Assembly (NCBI GenBank): GCA_030762175.1
Contig: CM060831.1
Coordinates: 76,234,501 to 76,298,500, forward strand
Source of the DNA: Metallyticus violacea
Lineage: Eukaryota; Arthropoda; Insecta; Mantodea; Metallyticidae
Reading direction: 5' to 3'
DNA length: 64,000 nt
Positions within the stretch are counted from its first letter, which is position 1. Every line of letters starts with the position of its first letter. Below are positions 38,101-53,100 of the stretch, piece by piece. Under the pieces are notes generated by a model, which was given only the letters and a program-made list of their open reading frames with translations, was not told where the DNA came from and did not search any database. The translations under genes and the position numbers were made by a program.

Positions 38101-41100
38101 GGAACAAGACCTGACTTTGAGACATAACATGTTGGGGTTTCAGAAATAAACAGAAGATGGTTCACTATGCACAGTGTTTCATATGTCATCAGCATCATGT
38201 CCAAGCAAGAGATACACTCATCAGTTGCTCAGTTCATCATTACTAAGCTTTTCATATAGTAGGATGTAAAAGCTGCAGAAATTTTGCAAAGAGTAAGGGC
38301 ACTGTTTGTGGGTATGATTGGCACAAAAGTTCAACAGAAGAACGAGAAACTGTGGAAAAATAAAGTTGCCAATGTCGAGAACAGATGAGAACAATGGAAA
38401 TATTTTAACTGTTTGGGATCTTATTGAGGTGAGGAGTATTTGACAATTTCTGAAATCGCTTCTGAGATTGAAATAAGTTATGGAAATGTTCAACTATAAT
38501 TTTAGGTAAATGAATCATTGAAAAGTCTCACAAGATGGGTTCCTTGCAATTTCTAAGAGAGCATCAAAAGGCTGCATATAGGGAGTATCATACATAAGCT
38601 TTTGGCTCAATACTGGAATCAAGGAAAAATGTTTCTATATTGAATTGTAATCTGCAATGAAACATAGGTAGACCACTGACTTGTCAGCTGGATATGTTCT
38701 CTTGCCAGTTTTCTAAGACTCCCAAAGTGTTTTATTCATCAATTTTCTTAATGAGCTTTGAACAATAAATGCAGCTTATTACTGCTAACTTCTGGTTGGA
38801 GCGAAACATGCTTATTGGCAGAAATGACAACAGATTTGAGCAACTCTTCTCCTCCAAGACAACAAAGAGGTCTCTGAACAGAATTTATTAGTCATTTCAT
38901 AGCCTGAATTGAATGGTATGCTACTGACCAGAGTGTTAAAGAGCATCATTAATAAACCAAAGTGATGTCTATGCTTACAGATGCTTTGACAAGGAAAAAA
39001 CTCGAAATCCACTGAACAGCATTGGAACACTATCTTTATGCTTTACAATTGTCACCTTGTGATTACCATATAAAAGAAGCATTGGAAAGTTGTTTGACAT
39101 CAACAAAGGTCTGGAAGCATTCATGCACAACTGGCTGAAAAATCCAACTCTGCTTTGTCAATAATGGGATTAAGACATTCCCTGTCTGCTTGGATAATGT
39201 GCTTGTTAATCTGGAAACTAAGTAGAAAAATGAGATGCATCCCATTTTTATTCAATTTGGTTTCAATAAATTAAAACAAAAAATATTTGTTTATGCTTGA
39301 TTCACCCCTAAAACTTTGCTTGTAGATTACAGCAAAGTGTCATTGATCAAAATTGCAAAAAGTAGGGAAAAAATATGATTAGTAATTTGTTTAGTGAAAT
39401 TTTCTGGGGCTAGCTTAAAAGCTTGACATTAAAAATTGTTTTTAGTGTTCATATATTTCATTTCAAGGTGAAAAGGTACCTCATAAGCATTAAGTAAATT
39501 CCATAGAACATATGAAAGTTTAATTAAAATGCATGATTATTACAAGGCCTCTTAAGTCATGTATTTATTTATATATTACATTCTCTTCACAGTCTACCTG
39601 TTCTGACAGTATCATTTTTTTTTATAGAAGTTTCTATTTTCTTTGAATACATTCTTAGAGTCTCTTGTCTGAGGTACAAGCAATTCAATATATTTTTAAA
39701 ACCAACAAATGCTTAACTGTATAACTTGCTAATATTTTACGACCCATTGTAACTCTAGTACTGTATGATACACTATTGAAATGGTTAGGCCATTGTACAA
39801 AATGCCAGAGTTATGTTGAGCTCATTGTCCTATTAGGATATGGATGCTTATATTGTTTAATGTTTTCATGGTATGTGAACTTGTAAATAATGATACATGA
39901 CTTAAGTATTTTATTTTTGTATATTATTTATTGTTAAACGAATTAGTACATAAAGGTTTGGAACAATACTTCATGGCATTTAATTCTAAAATATTGCATA
40001 ATGTAACATAGTAGTGGTGTCCTGACCAAGTGGTTAGATGCTTGCCTCCCACCAAGGTAGCCTGTGTTCAATTCCAGTGGCAGTAAATAGAATTTGTGGT
40101 GGATGAAGCGATATCTGAGCATGTTTTCACTGGATATTCCAGTTTTTCCTGTCATTCACTCCACCATTGCTATCTTATCACTCATCCCTCATCCCTAATC
40201 CCTCTCTTCACCATCATTATATCATCTAGTGTAATATCATCTATTGGTTCTCAGTGTGCAAATTTTAAAATGGATTATACTAATGACCCCTGTTGTCCCA
40301 AGCAAAAACTTGAATGGCTGCCAAGTGAGTTGGAAGTAGAAAGCTTCATCATAAGACAGTTAATAAATTACAGGAGTTGGATTTACTTTGGGATGACCTT
40401 CAGTTTTGCAAAAGAGTAACAGACTTCTGAGATTTGGATGCCTGGAAGGCATGCCTAAGTTAATCCACAGATAACTGTTGAGAGAGATGGAAAGTTTTAA
40501 TATTAAGCAAAGAGTACTTCTTGCAGAACAGAACTTTTTTTTTTTTTGTGCAAAAGATGGTGTATTATATAAGTCATGACAAAGAAATATAAGATTATTG
40601 AAGTTAAAACTAAAATTTGTTTTACTGTAATGCAAGAGCTAATACCTGAATATCCTCAGTAGAGGAATACCTGATGTGAGTGATTACAGTAGAACTTCGA
40701 TTCATTTTTGGAGGGACCAGGTTTAGCAAACGGTGAATGCAGGAAAACGATAGACATGGGAAGTGCATAAATCATACTCAAAAATAAAAGAAAACCAGTA
40801 TATAAGCAAAAACTTTATTTTGCATCAATATTGCATGTTACCACGTACATATTTTACACTTTGTTGTCGATCCTGGTGGTCTAGCAGACTGGCAATCGCC
40901 TCTTAGACCCAAGATCGCAGATTCAATTGTGGCAAGGATTAATACATTTTTTTGGGCGTAAAAGTCCTAAGTATGATTCCTTTGGAAGGGAAGTCGAGCC
41001 AAGTATTACGAGTCGCAGATTTATGGCATGTAAAAGGACCTCAAGCCTAAAGCAAAAGTCTCTCAGCAAAATTTATCATAGTTTCTAGCCCTGAATTGAA

Positions 41101-44100
41101 TGAGATGCTGATGACTTTTAAAGTTAACGAGTGTCCATAAATAAAACAAATGAACAAAAATCCAAATGTTTGTCACTTTTTTTGGAGAAGGTTATTAACT
41201 GACATTTGCTTATTTTCTTTTCATACAATACAAATTTTCCACATTCAATACATTCTGTTGCTCACTATCCTCTACCATCATTGTCATGTGCATAGAAAAT
41301 CTCGTACAGTTTCACATGCTCTCAGAGCTTTGGCAAATATCAGCATGGCTTTGGCTGTTGCTTCATTTTCCTCTGCCTTCTCCTTCCCTATATAAAAAAT
41401 ACTTGAGACTCCTCCCACTTTGTCGCACACTGCATCAACACTTTTAATGCCACATGTGACAACATCCTTGTTCACTGCTTTGTTAGTGTCAAAACGGACA
41501 GCAATGGGAACTCTGACCCATTCTCTGCATTATCAGCCAACTCCCAAGATGTTGTACTCCAACTTACAAAAATTTTCAATTCATGCATTAACTTCCGCCA
41601 TTTTCCACAAAGGTGGAAAAAAGCTGAAATAACTTGCATTTTGAAAAAAGGGAAGGACCCAGTCCATCCTTCCAGCTACTGGTCAATTAGGTTGCTCCCA
41701 ATGGTGCCCAAAGTGTTCAAATGAGCACTACTGGCCTGCCTGGAACTGTGAACACAGTTGATTTCTGAGCATCAGTTTGGCTTCAAACCGAACTGCTCGA
41801 CCACTCAGCAATTACTGAGGGTGGTGGAGAAGGCCACATTGGGATTCAGTCATCGATATTTTGACATTGAGAGAGCATTCCCTAGCACTTGGCATGCTGG
41901 ATTTATTTATAAGGTCATGCAAACTGAACTGCTGTGTGCAATTATAGAGTTAATAGATATTTTTCTCTCAAACTGTGCATTCTGTGTCAAAATTGAAGAG
42001 GTCAAAGATCAGACACACGAATGACACATGGGATTACCATAAGGACCATGTTGTCACTAACACCCTTCTCTGGTTACATGTCGGATTTTCCTACTAAGAC
42101 ATACATCTACTTATCAGTATGCTGATGACATTCTTATTTTGGCTATAGCCAAAATGTATATTTTGCTCTAACTCAACATTGGCGAAACCTTACCCAGGTG
42201 AAGGAATGGAGTGAGAACTGGCACATACATATCAGTGTTCAGAAGAGCAAGGCAATTCTTGTCACCAAGCGCTGTAGATGAGCCAATCCTGGGGTTCCAA
42301 GTCTGCAGGGCTAGGCAATTCTCTGGAGGAATTGAGCCTCTTGTGCCAAACAAGATGCAAAGGCCTGAGCTTTCATGAGCTATTTTGAAGTGCATATCAC
42401 TAAGGCTTTCCCCCACATTTTTAATGTTAGGCACAGATATGTAGACAATTTATTTGCCATTATAAACAAAAAGCATGGGGAAGGGGCACTAAAACTTTTA
42501 AACCTGCAAGAGCCTACATTTAAGTTCACTGTCATAATGGAAACAGATATGTTGCATTTTTAGATTTGAAGATCATAAAATGTAATAATCTTATTGTGGC
42601 ATCTACAAAAAGGAAACTCATACAGACAATTGTATCAAAGCCCATGGTTTCAATCAAAGATCACATAAGGAAGCAGAATTCAACAACATTACATATGAAC
42701 TAATAAATATACCACTGAACAAAGAAGAATACAAGAATGAATATCTATACATAATAGAAGCAGCTAGATCCAATGGGTTCAGCAAATAGATGATTAACAA
42801 AAAATTAAAAGATTTCAGAAACAAAAAAGAACTAAACAGATCACCACTTTGAGTGATTTATCAGGGGAAGAAGCATTTAAAAGGTTCACTTATCTTAAAA
42901 CTTAAAACCGATAAAGTGTAAAACATTTATTGAAATTAAACAAAACGAACTTCAAACCCAAAGAGAAAAAATCTGACATTTACCAGATTAATTGTGATAA
43001 TTGTAAAAAAAAATCTACGTAGGAAAGAAAAAGAGAAATATAGTCATTAGGTTGAAGGAGCTTTGGAAAACATCCATTACAAACAAATAGATGAATCAAC
43101 TGTGGCAGCACATTTTTGGAATGAAAACCATGAAATAGAAAAAGGCATTAAGTTATTAAAAACTGTTCAACAACCAAAAGATTTAAACATATAAGAAAGG
43201 ATTCATATAAAAAAAAACATGAGCAAAACCTTATGAATTTTGACATCCTGGAAGCAAACAGCATTTCATTCAAGTTTATCACAAGACCACCAGAGTCAAC
43301 CTGCCCACCCAACTTCTACGAATGATCCAACAGATGATGATGTGGACAATTATTCCAAGAAACATGTCCCGAGTAAATCATATGTAAGTTAAACTATAAA
43401 GAGTATTCTAAATATTTCGGCTCACAAAAGATTATTAACCAGTGTAATGTTTTTCTAAGACGAAGTTTAGTAAAGTATCCAAAATATTATTTTCTGAATT
43501 TTAAAGCTCATACAAACCCAATCTTATTAATGAAAAGTTCCTCAATGATGAGAAAGTTGGTATATTTAGAACCATCAGTAGTGAGAGAGCAACTGATCTT
43601 TTTTTTTTCTTTCTTTCTTTTCTGTCTCTCTCTCTCTCTTTCTTTCTTTCTTTTCATTGATGATTGGTAGTGACAATCATTTTGAATATTTTTCATGGAG
43701 CTAATATTGTAATTATATAATTTTACCTTTTTTAAAAGGATTTAACTACAGCATGTAGAGCTCATGTTTATTAGAAAAGCATTAATAAAATTCCAGGGAG
43801 ATATGAGTAGCAGTGCATGATCTTCCTATAATTCCGCTTAAAGTATTATAGACCTTGAATTATAGTTAAAAGTTAATCGTTTTCTTTTTAAATACCTATT
43901 TGAAATTTTTTCAATGGTATTGACAAATAATGCATTTTAATTATAAATATCAATATTATTGGCTTCACTGTGCAAGTTCGAATCAACATTTTAATTAGCT
44001 ATAAAAATGTTTTGTCACATGCATGTATGCAGCCATTGAATTTTTAACAGTTCTCTTTGGTTCACATTTGTTGTCTCAGCTATATTGTATAAACCTTCAA

Positions 44101-47100
44101 GGAAATTTATATTCACGAAAGAAAAGGCAAACCTTATAAGTTTGTGGAATGGTCATTATTTTAATTTTCTAAACACCCTTTGTTTGCTGCCTCTGCCAGA
44201 ATTCAGGCTTGTGATACTCCCATTATTTTAAATTTGTATATATTGAGTATAGCTGTTTTTACATTGTTATTATATGTGTATTATTACATAAACATTATCA
44301 GTTCTCTATACACCATAACTTCATCTTCGGCTCATCAGTGATTATTCACTGGAATTTCCTGAAAACTCGGATTTGGTTACATACAATATTCATAAATATA
44401 TACAAACACAAAACAAACCTCTATTATTTACTTTATTATTATTATTATTATTATTATTATATTTTATTTTATTTTAGAGTAATCATTTATGAATATTTAA
44501 CAAATTAACATACTTAAACTACATTATACCATTAATAATCCAACATGCAGCTATACGAGGCCTCACTACAAATATGAAACTCTCCACTGTGTATTATTAT
44601 AGATATCTGTTTGTATATGTATTTAATAAGTGATGCTTATCAAAGAGAGAAGCAGCTTGAAAAAATTTAAAGAAGCGAAATAAATGTTCCACTTGATGAC
44701 GAAAGAGTAAAAGCAAGCAGATTGGATGTATATATTATACAAAGTGCTAAAGAAGTAAAGAACATAATGTTAATGACATTTTTCATATGAATGCCCTTGG
44801 TAATATTTTTCTAAACAGCTCCTGCCGCAAAACTTTAATAACATTGTTCCTTAAAACATATGACATAAGACTAACAACCTTATAATAACTGAAATGTTCA
44901 TTGTGTAATTTTGCTGGTAAATTATTTTTTAATTCTACATATTTTGTAAATGTAAAAATGGTACAAACATTTCTTCAATTCTATACTATAGTTAAAAATT
45001 ATTGGGTTATCAGTGAGGTTGCTGCATCTGACAAAGTAATGAGAGACAGGATGTTCAATTGTGTATAATATAAAAAAATTAGGTATTGCGGCTAACTCAT
45101 AGAAACTTTGAAACAAGCATAAGACAGAATAGAACAAAACTAAAGCTTTTGAAAAGGATGAGTATCATGCAGCTGAGATGTTCAGAAAGGTAAATAGCTA
45201 TTTTCTAGAAGTTACATGTACAAAATGGATTATGCCTTAGTTTCTGCTGGTTTTTCATGGTACATTCAGAATGAATTACTTATTAATTTTACATAGGATT
45301 ATTTTGCAGTATTGAAAGGAATTTTCCTTAAAAATATACAAAAATGCTGTTAAAGATTTCATTTTAAGAAAAAACAATTTCATAACTGAAAATGAATTAA
45401 CATTTTAAGGAAGCTTTCACTAAACTAATTTTAAGAATACTAATCTCTTCTGAGTAGGATATTTAGAACATTCTTTATAGTTTCACTCATATGAGATTTA
45501 CTCAGGACATATTTTGTGGAATTTTTTCCACTTCATCAGCTATTAAATAACTGTTGGATCTTTTTAATATCATGGATCATTGGTAGAAGCTGGGTAGGTA
45601 GGTATCTGGGTTGACTTGGGTGATCTAGTGATAAACTTAAATAAGGTGCTGTTGCTTCCAGAATGTCAAAATTCCTAAGGTTATGCTCATGTTTTTTTAT
45701 ATGAATCCTTTCCCATATATTTAGTTCTTTTGGTTGTTGAACACTATTTACTAACTTGATGCCTTTTTCTATTTCATGGTTTTCATTCCAAAAATGTGCT
45801 GCCACAGCTGATTTATCTATTTGTAACGGATGTTTCTCCAATGTTCCTTCAACTTAATGCCTATATTTCTCTTTGTCTTTCCTACATAAATTTTTTCACA
45901 AACCTTACAATTAATCTGGTAAATACCATATTTTTTCTCTTTAGGCCTGAAATCTGTTTTTTTATTGTCTCGGTTTTGAAGTGCTAAAATGATATTGTAC
46001 TGCTTGAACATTTTTGAAATTACTTATTGGCTGATGGTGGTAAGTGAACCTTTTAAATGTTTTTTCCCGTGATAAATCACTCAAAGTTATTTAATTCTTT
46101 TTTGTTTGTGGAATCTTGTAATTTTTTTAGTTAATAATCTGTTTATTGAACCCATTGGATTTAGCTGCTTCTATTATGTTTAGATATTCATTCTTGTATT
46201 CTTCTTTACTTGGTTGATTTGTTTTATTTGCAGACTCTCTTTAACATCTTAGGTCATCAGCATTCCATTCTATTCAGGGTGTGAAACAGCCAACAAATTT
46301 TGCTCAGAGGCCTCTTCTTTCAGGCTTGAGGTTCTTTTTCATGCCGTAAATGTACGACACGGGACTCACAGCTTTACTTCCCTTCCAAAGGAAGCCATAC
46401 TTAGAATTTTTACGCCCGATAAAATCTATCGACCTTGGCCAGGTTTGAACCTGCGATCTTGGGTTTAAAAGGCAAGTATTCTTTACTCAGTGGTATATTC
46501 GTTAGTCTGTATATCATGCTGTTGAAAGCTGCTTCCTTATGTGATTTTGGATTGAAACCATGGGCTTTGATATAATTGTCTGTATGTGTGTCTTTTCTGT
46601 AGATGCCAAATTCAATATTATTATTACATTTTATTATCTTCAGATCTAAAAATGGCACAGTGGGAAAGGATTTATATGGGGGAGGGGGAACATGAGCATA
46701 ACCATATGAATTTGATATCCTGGAAGCAGACAGCCCTTTATTTAAATTATACCACTAGACCACCAGAGTCAACCCAGGATACCTACCTACCCAGCAGCTT
46801 CTACCAATGATCCAACAGTTATTTAACAGCTGATGTAGAAAAAATGTCATGTAAATGAAACCGTAAAGAATGTTCTAAATATCCTGCTCAGAAGAATTAT
46901 TAAGGGGGTTTCACTGGGTTTGATTCAGAATTGAATTAAAATTTAAGATTACTATTTTAATATGTTTTAAAATGGGAGGGTCCAGGTCCCCTAAATTATT
47001 TGGTTTCTATCTTTAGAGAACTTGGAAGTGTGAAACAAATTCTCTCTCCATAAAAAAGCAAATAAAGGTAAGAATCCATTTCTCAAAGATAACCATGGCA

Positions 47101-50100
47101 GGTAGTGCTTCATGACTAATTTCATTGATAGATATCAAAAGGATGTGGAAAATAAGAGTATGACAAATCTCAGCAGGTTTTTGCACAGTTGGAGAAAATA
47201 AACACATCTTTTAATGTCTATGTTTATGTTCGAAGTCATTGTGATGAATGAAAGTCTTTCATAACAAAAAAACTTTTTTTTTTTTGAATGATTTATTTAT
47301 GGACGCTCGTTAACAGCTCAGGTCATCAGCGTCCCATTCAACTCAGGGCGTGAAACAGACGACAAATTTTGCTCAGAGGCCTCTTCTTTCAGGCTTGAGG
47401 TTCTTTATCGTGCCGTAAATGTACGACACGGGACCTACGACTTTACTTCCCTTCCGAAGGAAGCCATACTTATGATTTTTACACCCCGAAAAAATCCATC
47501 GGTCCTGGCCGGGTTCGAACCCGCGATCTTGGGTATAGGAGGCAAGTATGGTAACCACTACACCACCAGGACCGATCTTTTTCATAACAGAAAAGTAAAA
47601 GTGCCAGTGCCATGTGCTACTGCAGCAATACGTCTTAAATATTAACAACTGCCATTATCTTACCTACAATTATTGAATTTGAAAAGCTTGTAACTTTTTG
47701 GTATATGCCATTGTTTCAGTTTCATTTATTAACTATTAATAAAAATAGTGTTGTTAGTTTTCTAGTATGTGGTGAATAATTGACAAGAATGCTACTTTGT
47801 TCTGTAGAATAGCAACATGATATGAGCCATGCTAGTGCTCAGTTGTATTTCATAATTTAAAATGATGTGAGATCAGAAATACTGAAACACTTCATACTTG
47901 TTTTGTTTTAATATAGTCAGCATATCCATTTCCGGAATAGTAAACTAACAAGGATATTGCAGTCTTCTTTAGGAGGAAATGCTCATACTGCAATTATCTG
48001 CACAGTCACACCTGCTGTCATTGAGGAGACCATCAGCACACTTGGGTAAGTGACAATTTTTAGTTTTTACAGAGCTGTGTTAATCTTGAGATGCAACAGC
48101 AGAATAATTTTATTGACTTCAAAATAGCTGTTTCTCATTAAAAACTTTCATATTCACTGCATAATGTCTTCATTGTGAAAACAATAAGCAAAAACAACTA
48201 CTGTCAACTCTTGGATATTCACATTGCTACTTAACCTTGATGAAAAATAAAACATTGCCAAAACGAGAGTATCAATTTAAACGTTATAAGTAAGAAAACT
48301 GAAAGTGATGCAGTGTTGTCATTCACTCCCTCAATGTGGTTGCTACAAAAAGCATTTGATAAGCCATGAAACATTTTTCTTTTTGTTCTGTTTATCTGTT
48401 TATCTAGGAAAAACACAAATTTTTATATAACATCTTTGAAACTTTTCAAATGATATCATGTAGTTAATATTTTTCTGCTAGGTGGTAGTGATGCAGTTAA
48501 AGTTAAAAAGTGGAATACCTTAGTAACGCTGCTATAAATAGCACAAATTGAATGTATTTTGGTAAAAAATGAAAACATTTTCAATATTCACAGGCATTTA
48601 AGGGGAGTATGAAAAGCCTATCTTTGTATTAAATTAGTAACATCAGTTCCTATTTTCTCAAGGGCTATTAAAGGTAATGAAATGAAACTTTTACAGCATA
48701 CAGATGCACATAATTAAAAATTTCTGATTTATTTTCACTACCATACGATGATGCTTAAGCAAATTATAAATTATTCTCAATTGTTTGCCCCCCTCCTTTT
48801 ATTGGTGCATGTTTTCCTAGCTCTGGCATAATAGATCCATATCACAATAATATCATGAATAAGTGGTAAAAGTTTTTTAATAATTGCAGCCAAAAAAATG
48901 TTTTTACAGAAAAACTAACTTTTTGAGGAAACACTAGCTGAATTCTTCCAGCTGCATAGTTGGTTGATTACTAGTGGACATCTAGCTTCCCAATAAAGAG
49001 CTTCCAAATTATTTTTCATTTGTTTGTTGCTATCTAGTTGGCTGCATTTCAGTAGATGTTTTTTGTTAAGATAGTATTAAGATAAGATGTACGAGGTCTC
49101 TTCAAAAAGTATCGCGAATTTTGAATTTCCGCGGGCCACGTATTTTCGATTGTTTTGTGGCGTTATGTTGGTACTCATGTCCCTCATTTATGTTTGCAAG
49201 CTCGGCCATTTTGAATGTTCAGTTAATTGTTGACAGCTATTTTGCTTGGAGGTGTTTTGGCTCGTCTTCGATTTTTGCCTGTTCCAAAAAATTGAACAAA
49301 GAGTCTGTATCAAATTTTGTGTGAAAAACAAAATTAAATACGCGGATGCATTCCGAATGTTGACTGTGGCATATGGTGAAGCTACTTGGGACCAAAGCAA
49401 CGTTTATCGGTGGTACAAAATGTTCTCAGAGGGTCGAGCAGATGTGAACGACGAAGAGCGTCCCGAACGCCCGAACTCGTCAACAACAGACGAAAACATT
49501 GAAGTGAAGAAAATAGTATTGGCCAATCGTCGAATCACCGTTAGAGAAGTTGCTGAGGACCTAAACATATCGATTGGCTCGTGCCATTCGATTTTTACCA
49601 ATGATTTGGGCATGAGACGGGTCGCCGCAAAATTCGTACCAAAGTTGCTCAATTTCGACCAAAAACACCATCGCATTAACGTTGCTAAGGAGCTGTTGAC
49701 CGCGACGACCCAAATTTGCTCCAGAGGGTCGAGGGTCATAACTGGTGACTGGTGACTGGTTTATGGTTATGACGTGGAAACTAAAGCTCAATCATCCCAA
49801 TGGATGCTGCCACACGAGCCAAGACCGAAAAAAGCGCGCCAAGTTCGGTCGAATGTGAAGGTTTTGCTTACAGTTTTCTTCGATTGCAGGGACGTGGTGT
49901 GTCATGAGTTCTTGCCAAAGGGTAGAACGATCAATAAGGAATATTACCTGCTAGTTATGCGCAATTTGCGCGAAGCAATCCGCCAGAAACGCCCGAATTT
50001 GTGGAAGAACAAAAATTGGCTTTTGCACCATGATAACGCCCCTGCTCACACATCGTTGCTTGTGTGCGAATTTTTGGGCAAAAACAACATACTTATGATG

Positions 50101-53100
50101 CCGCAGCCACCATACTCCCCAGACCTGGACCCCTGTGACCTTTTTGTTCCCAAAACTGAAGAGGCCCATGAAAGGACAACACTATGCCACGATTGAAGAG
50201 ATAAAGACGGCATGGAATGAGGAGCTGAACAAGATCACAAAAAACGATTTTTTAAAGTGCTTCGAGGATTGGAAAAAACGTTGGCACAAGTGTAATATAT
50301 CTGGTGGGGATTACTTTGAAGGGGACAAAATAGATATTCATGAATAAATAAATACTTTTTGAAAAAACACAAAATTCGCGATACTTTTTGAACAGACCTC
50401 CACTACTCTGGAATGCCCTCCAACATTGTAAAACAACAAAAAATTGTGTTATGGAAACAAATGTTGCCAATTTATTGAAATATAGTTTTTTCTGTCATTC
50501 AAGACAAACCACAAACCATTAGAGGAAATAGTTCCTTAGATATACAATTTTAACTGAACAAGTGCTGGAAAAATAAAAATAAAAAGGGCTTCTGCAGTGA
50601 CATAATTAAAAATGTGTTAAAAGTACCTATAACCAAGGGACATTAATGAAAATCATATCAAAATAAGCAGAAAAGTCCAAATATTAAAATGGTACACTAA
50701 ACAAAAATATGATTTTTTGATCCCCTTCCCTTTAATACATTTTAAGAAATGTATCTATAGAGATGACAATGGGTTAAAGCACTGTCAGCCATCAATTAAA
50801 AAGGCTATTATCAAAAGAAAGTTAAAAAATCTCGCCTCCAATGATGGAGGTGCCAACATCCATATTTGTGAAAATGTTAATAACAAACTCATTGTTAAAC
50901 TAAATGTCATTGTTAGTAATGTAATCATAATGATTCACCAGTTTCAAATTTTAAAATTTGTGCTAAATGGACGAAGTGTAACCACCAATCATAAGTAACA
51001 GTTACAAGCTAAAGGTGACATTTCTTGTCCAGTATAGCAATGGGAAATGAAACATGGATTCATCACTTTAGCCTAAGAGCATGGACTGGCATCACAAAGA
51101 TTCTCTTAGAGAAACAGTTCAAGATAATACCTTCAGCCGGTAAAGCCATAACCACCTTCTTCTGAAACTCTGAAGGGATTATTTTGATCATGGTGAAATA
51201 GTTAACTCTGAAATACATCCCAAAACTCTTTGGAAAAAGAAACAGTTCCAAAACATCCATTTTTACATAGATGTAACAGTGCAAAGCCACCTATAAGTCT
51301 ATGCTTCCAAGAATATCTTGAGAGCACCAAGTATCTAGGCTAAACAATAACACATTAAAGAAACTGACAAACTGGTCAAAAATAGATTACAAATATTAAA
51401 AAGCCTAGTAGAATAAAATTAGATAGTATCCAAGACACCCTAAATAAAACATAAGAAATATATGTAAAGCACCTGCTTAAATGTGGCAGTGAAGCTACTA
51501 TAACAAACTGAAGCAACTTCACAAAACTAGAGATGATACAAATCACAGCATTGAGTTTATTTACATTAAAAGTACCCCAACCACAACTTTGCAGTGTATA
51601 CAAGAAACGTTCCAATATAGAAAAATATTAGGAAGCAAGCTGCAAATATATTTATCAGAATAAAATACCTAAAAGATCAAATTTGTGTAAGTAAACATTA
51701 CAAGTTAAGCGGCTGTCTATGCAAAAGAACTCACTAGAATGTGTTCAATATGATGTATATGCAGATCTATTAGAAGCAGTGAATAAAAAGGAGGATTGAA
51801 TTCAAAGTTTGAAACAGTCGACATTGGAAACCCTCAATATGAGATACCCCTCAGATGAATGAATAAGTGTGTACACTGATGGCTTGCATATAACAGGAGT
51901 AGGAACAAGAGTTTATTGCAAGCACTTCAGCTATTTCTTTGCAGTTGGTCAAAATAAAACAGTTTTTGAGAGGAAGAGCCAGACAAACCTGTTTGTTCTT
52001 GCCAACTCCTTTACAGACAGAATTGATTTGGAAAGGCAGTTATCCTAGTTGATTCAAAATCTGTTATACAAACAATCTCTTCCAGGCAAAAACCGAAAAG
52101 AAGCACAATACAAGAAATAAAGACATTTAATTCAAATATCTAAACTTAAATGTATAGAAATACAGTGTATTCCAGCTCATATAGGAACCCATGGTAATTA
52201 CCCTTCCAAAAAAAGGAACAACTCTTACTTAAACACTACTAGATGTACAAGAAATCAAGACATTTCTTAGGAAAAGAGCTGTCAAAAATTATAAATACAG
52301 TACCTCGAATAACATCAAGGACAAACCATGCAATAAAATTGAAGAATGGACAGCCAATAAACTTAAACCATGGAAGGAAGCAGTGGCAACTTTCTGATTA
52401 AAGACCGGTATGACTGTCTTGCAAGCACCAACATGTGAGAAGTGTACACTGTGCTCTCAGCCAGAAACATTAATGAATGCTCACCAACTTCTCACCTATA
52501 GGAGTTTCCTGGTGGTCTAGTGGCAACCATAATTGTGTTGTATACCCAATATTGCAGGTTAATCCCAGCCAAGGTCGATGGATTTTTTCTGGTGTAAAAA
52601 TTGCAAGTATGGCTTCCTTTGGAAGGGAAGTAAAGCCATAGGTCCCATGTCATAGATTTACAGCACTCAAAAGAACCTCAAGCCTGAAAGAAGAGGTCTC
52701 TGGGCTAAATTTATTATCTATTTCATACCCTGAATTGAATGGAATGCTGATGACAGAGATATTTAAAGAGTATTCATAAATAACCAAATAAATAAAATCA
52801 TCTGTAGGAAAGTTGACTCCAACCAACAACAGATGGCCAAATTGTACTGGACAGCAAGATTACAAATGAAGCAGAAGATTTTAGTAAGAAGGCCATTGGA
52901 AGAAGAGGAATATTCTGAACCAGTTCTGAAATATTGTGCACCCCTTATTTTGATGCTTATGTGTTTTGCCTATACCAGACTACAATTTATTATAATAGTT
53001 GACATTGCCATGGTCTCTCATCTCTGAAAGGTGCACAACTGCTCCCTACCTTTGCAATTGAATCTGGAATGCTGCTTTTGCAGAATCTCAGCATTACGTT

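Larger units (their letters stand above)
45430..46908 (-). mobile_element. PLE-B foldback containing a SINE
   Basis: Minus-strand PLE-B from the RT end (46658-46490: [20 protein letters not shown]) through the linker, GIY-YIG (46011-45817: [20 protein letters not shown]), tail (45841-45536: [20 protein letters not shown]) and a hammerhead-like motif to the terminus. At 46655 it is joined to a plus-strand PLE-B 3' end (46656-46908: [20 protein letters not shown]). So the structure has inverted 3' ends, like PLE-A at 24830. A SINE at 46211-46478 interrupts the linker. Confidence 0.85.

Noticed and set aside
41284..41475. Minus-strand frame of 63 residues ([20 protein letters not shown]...)
   Set aside because: Looked somewhat protein-like, but no family is recognised and no splice sites or partner exons fit.
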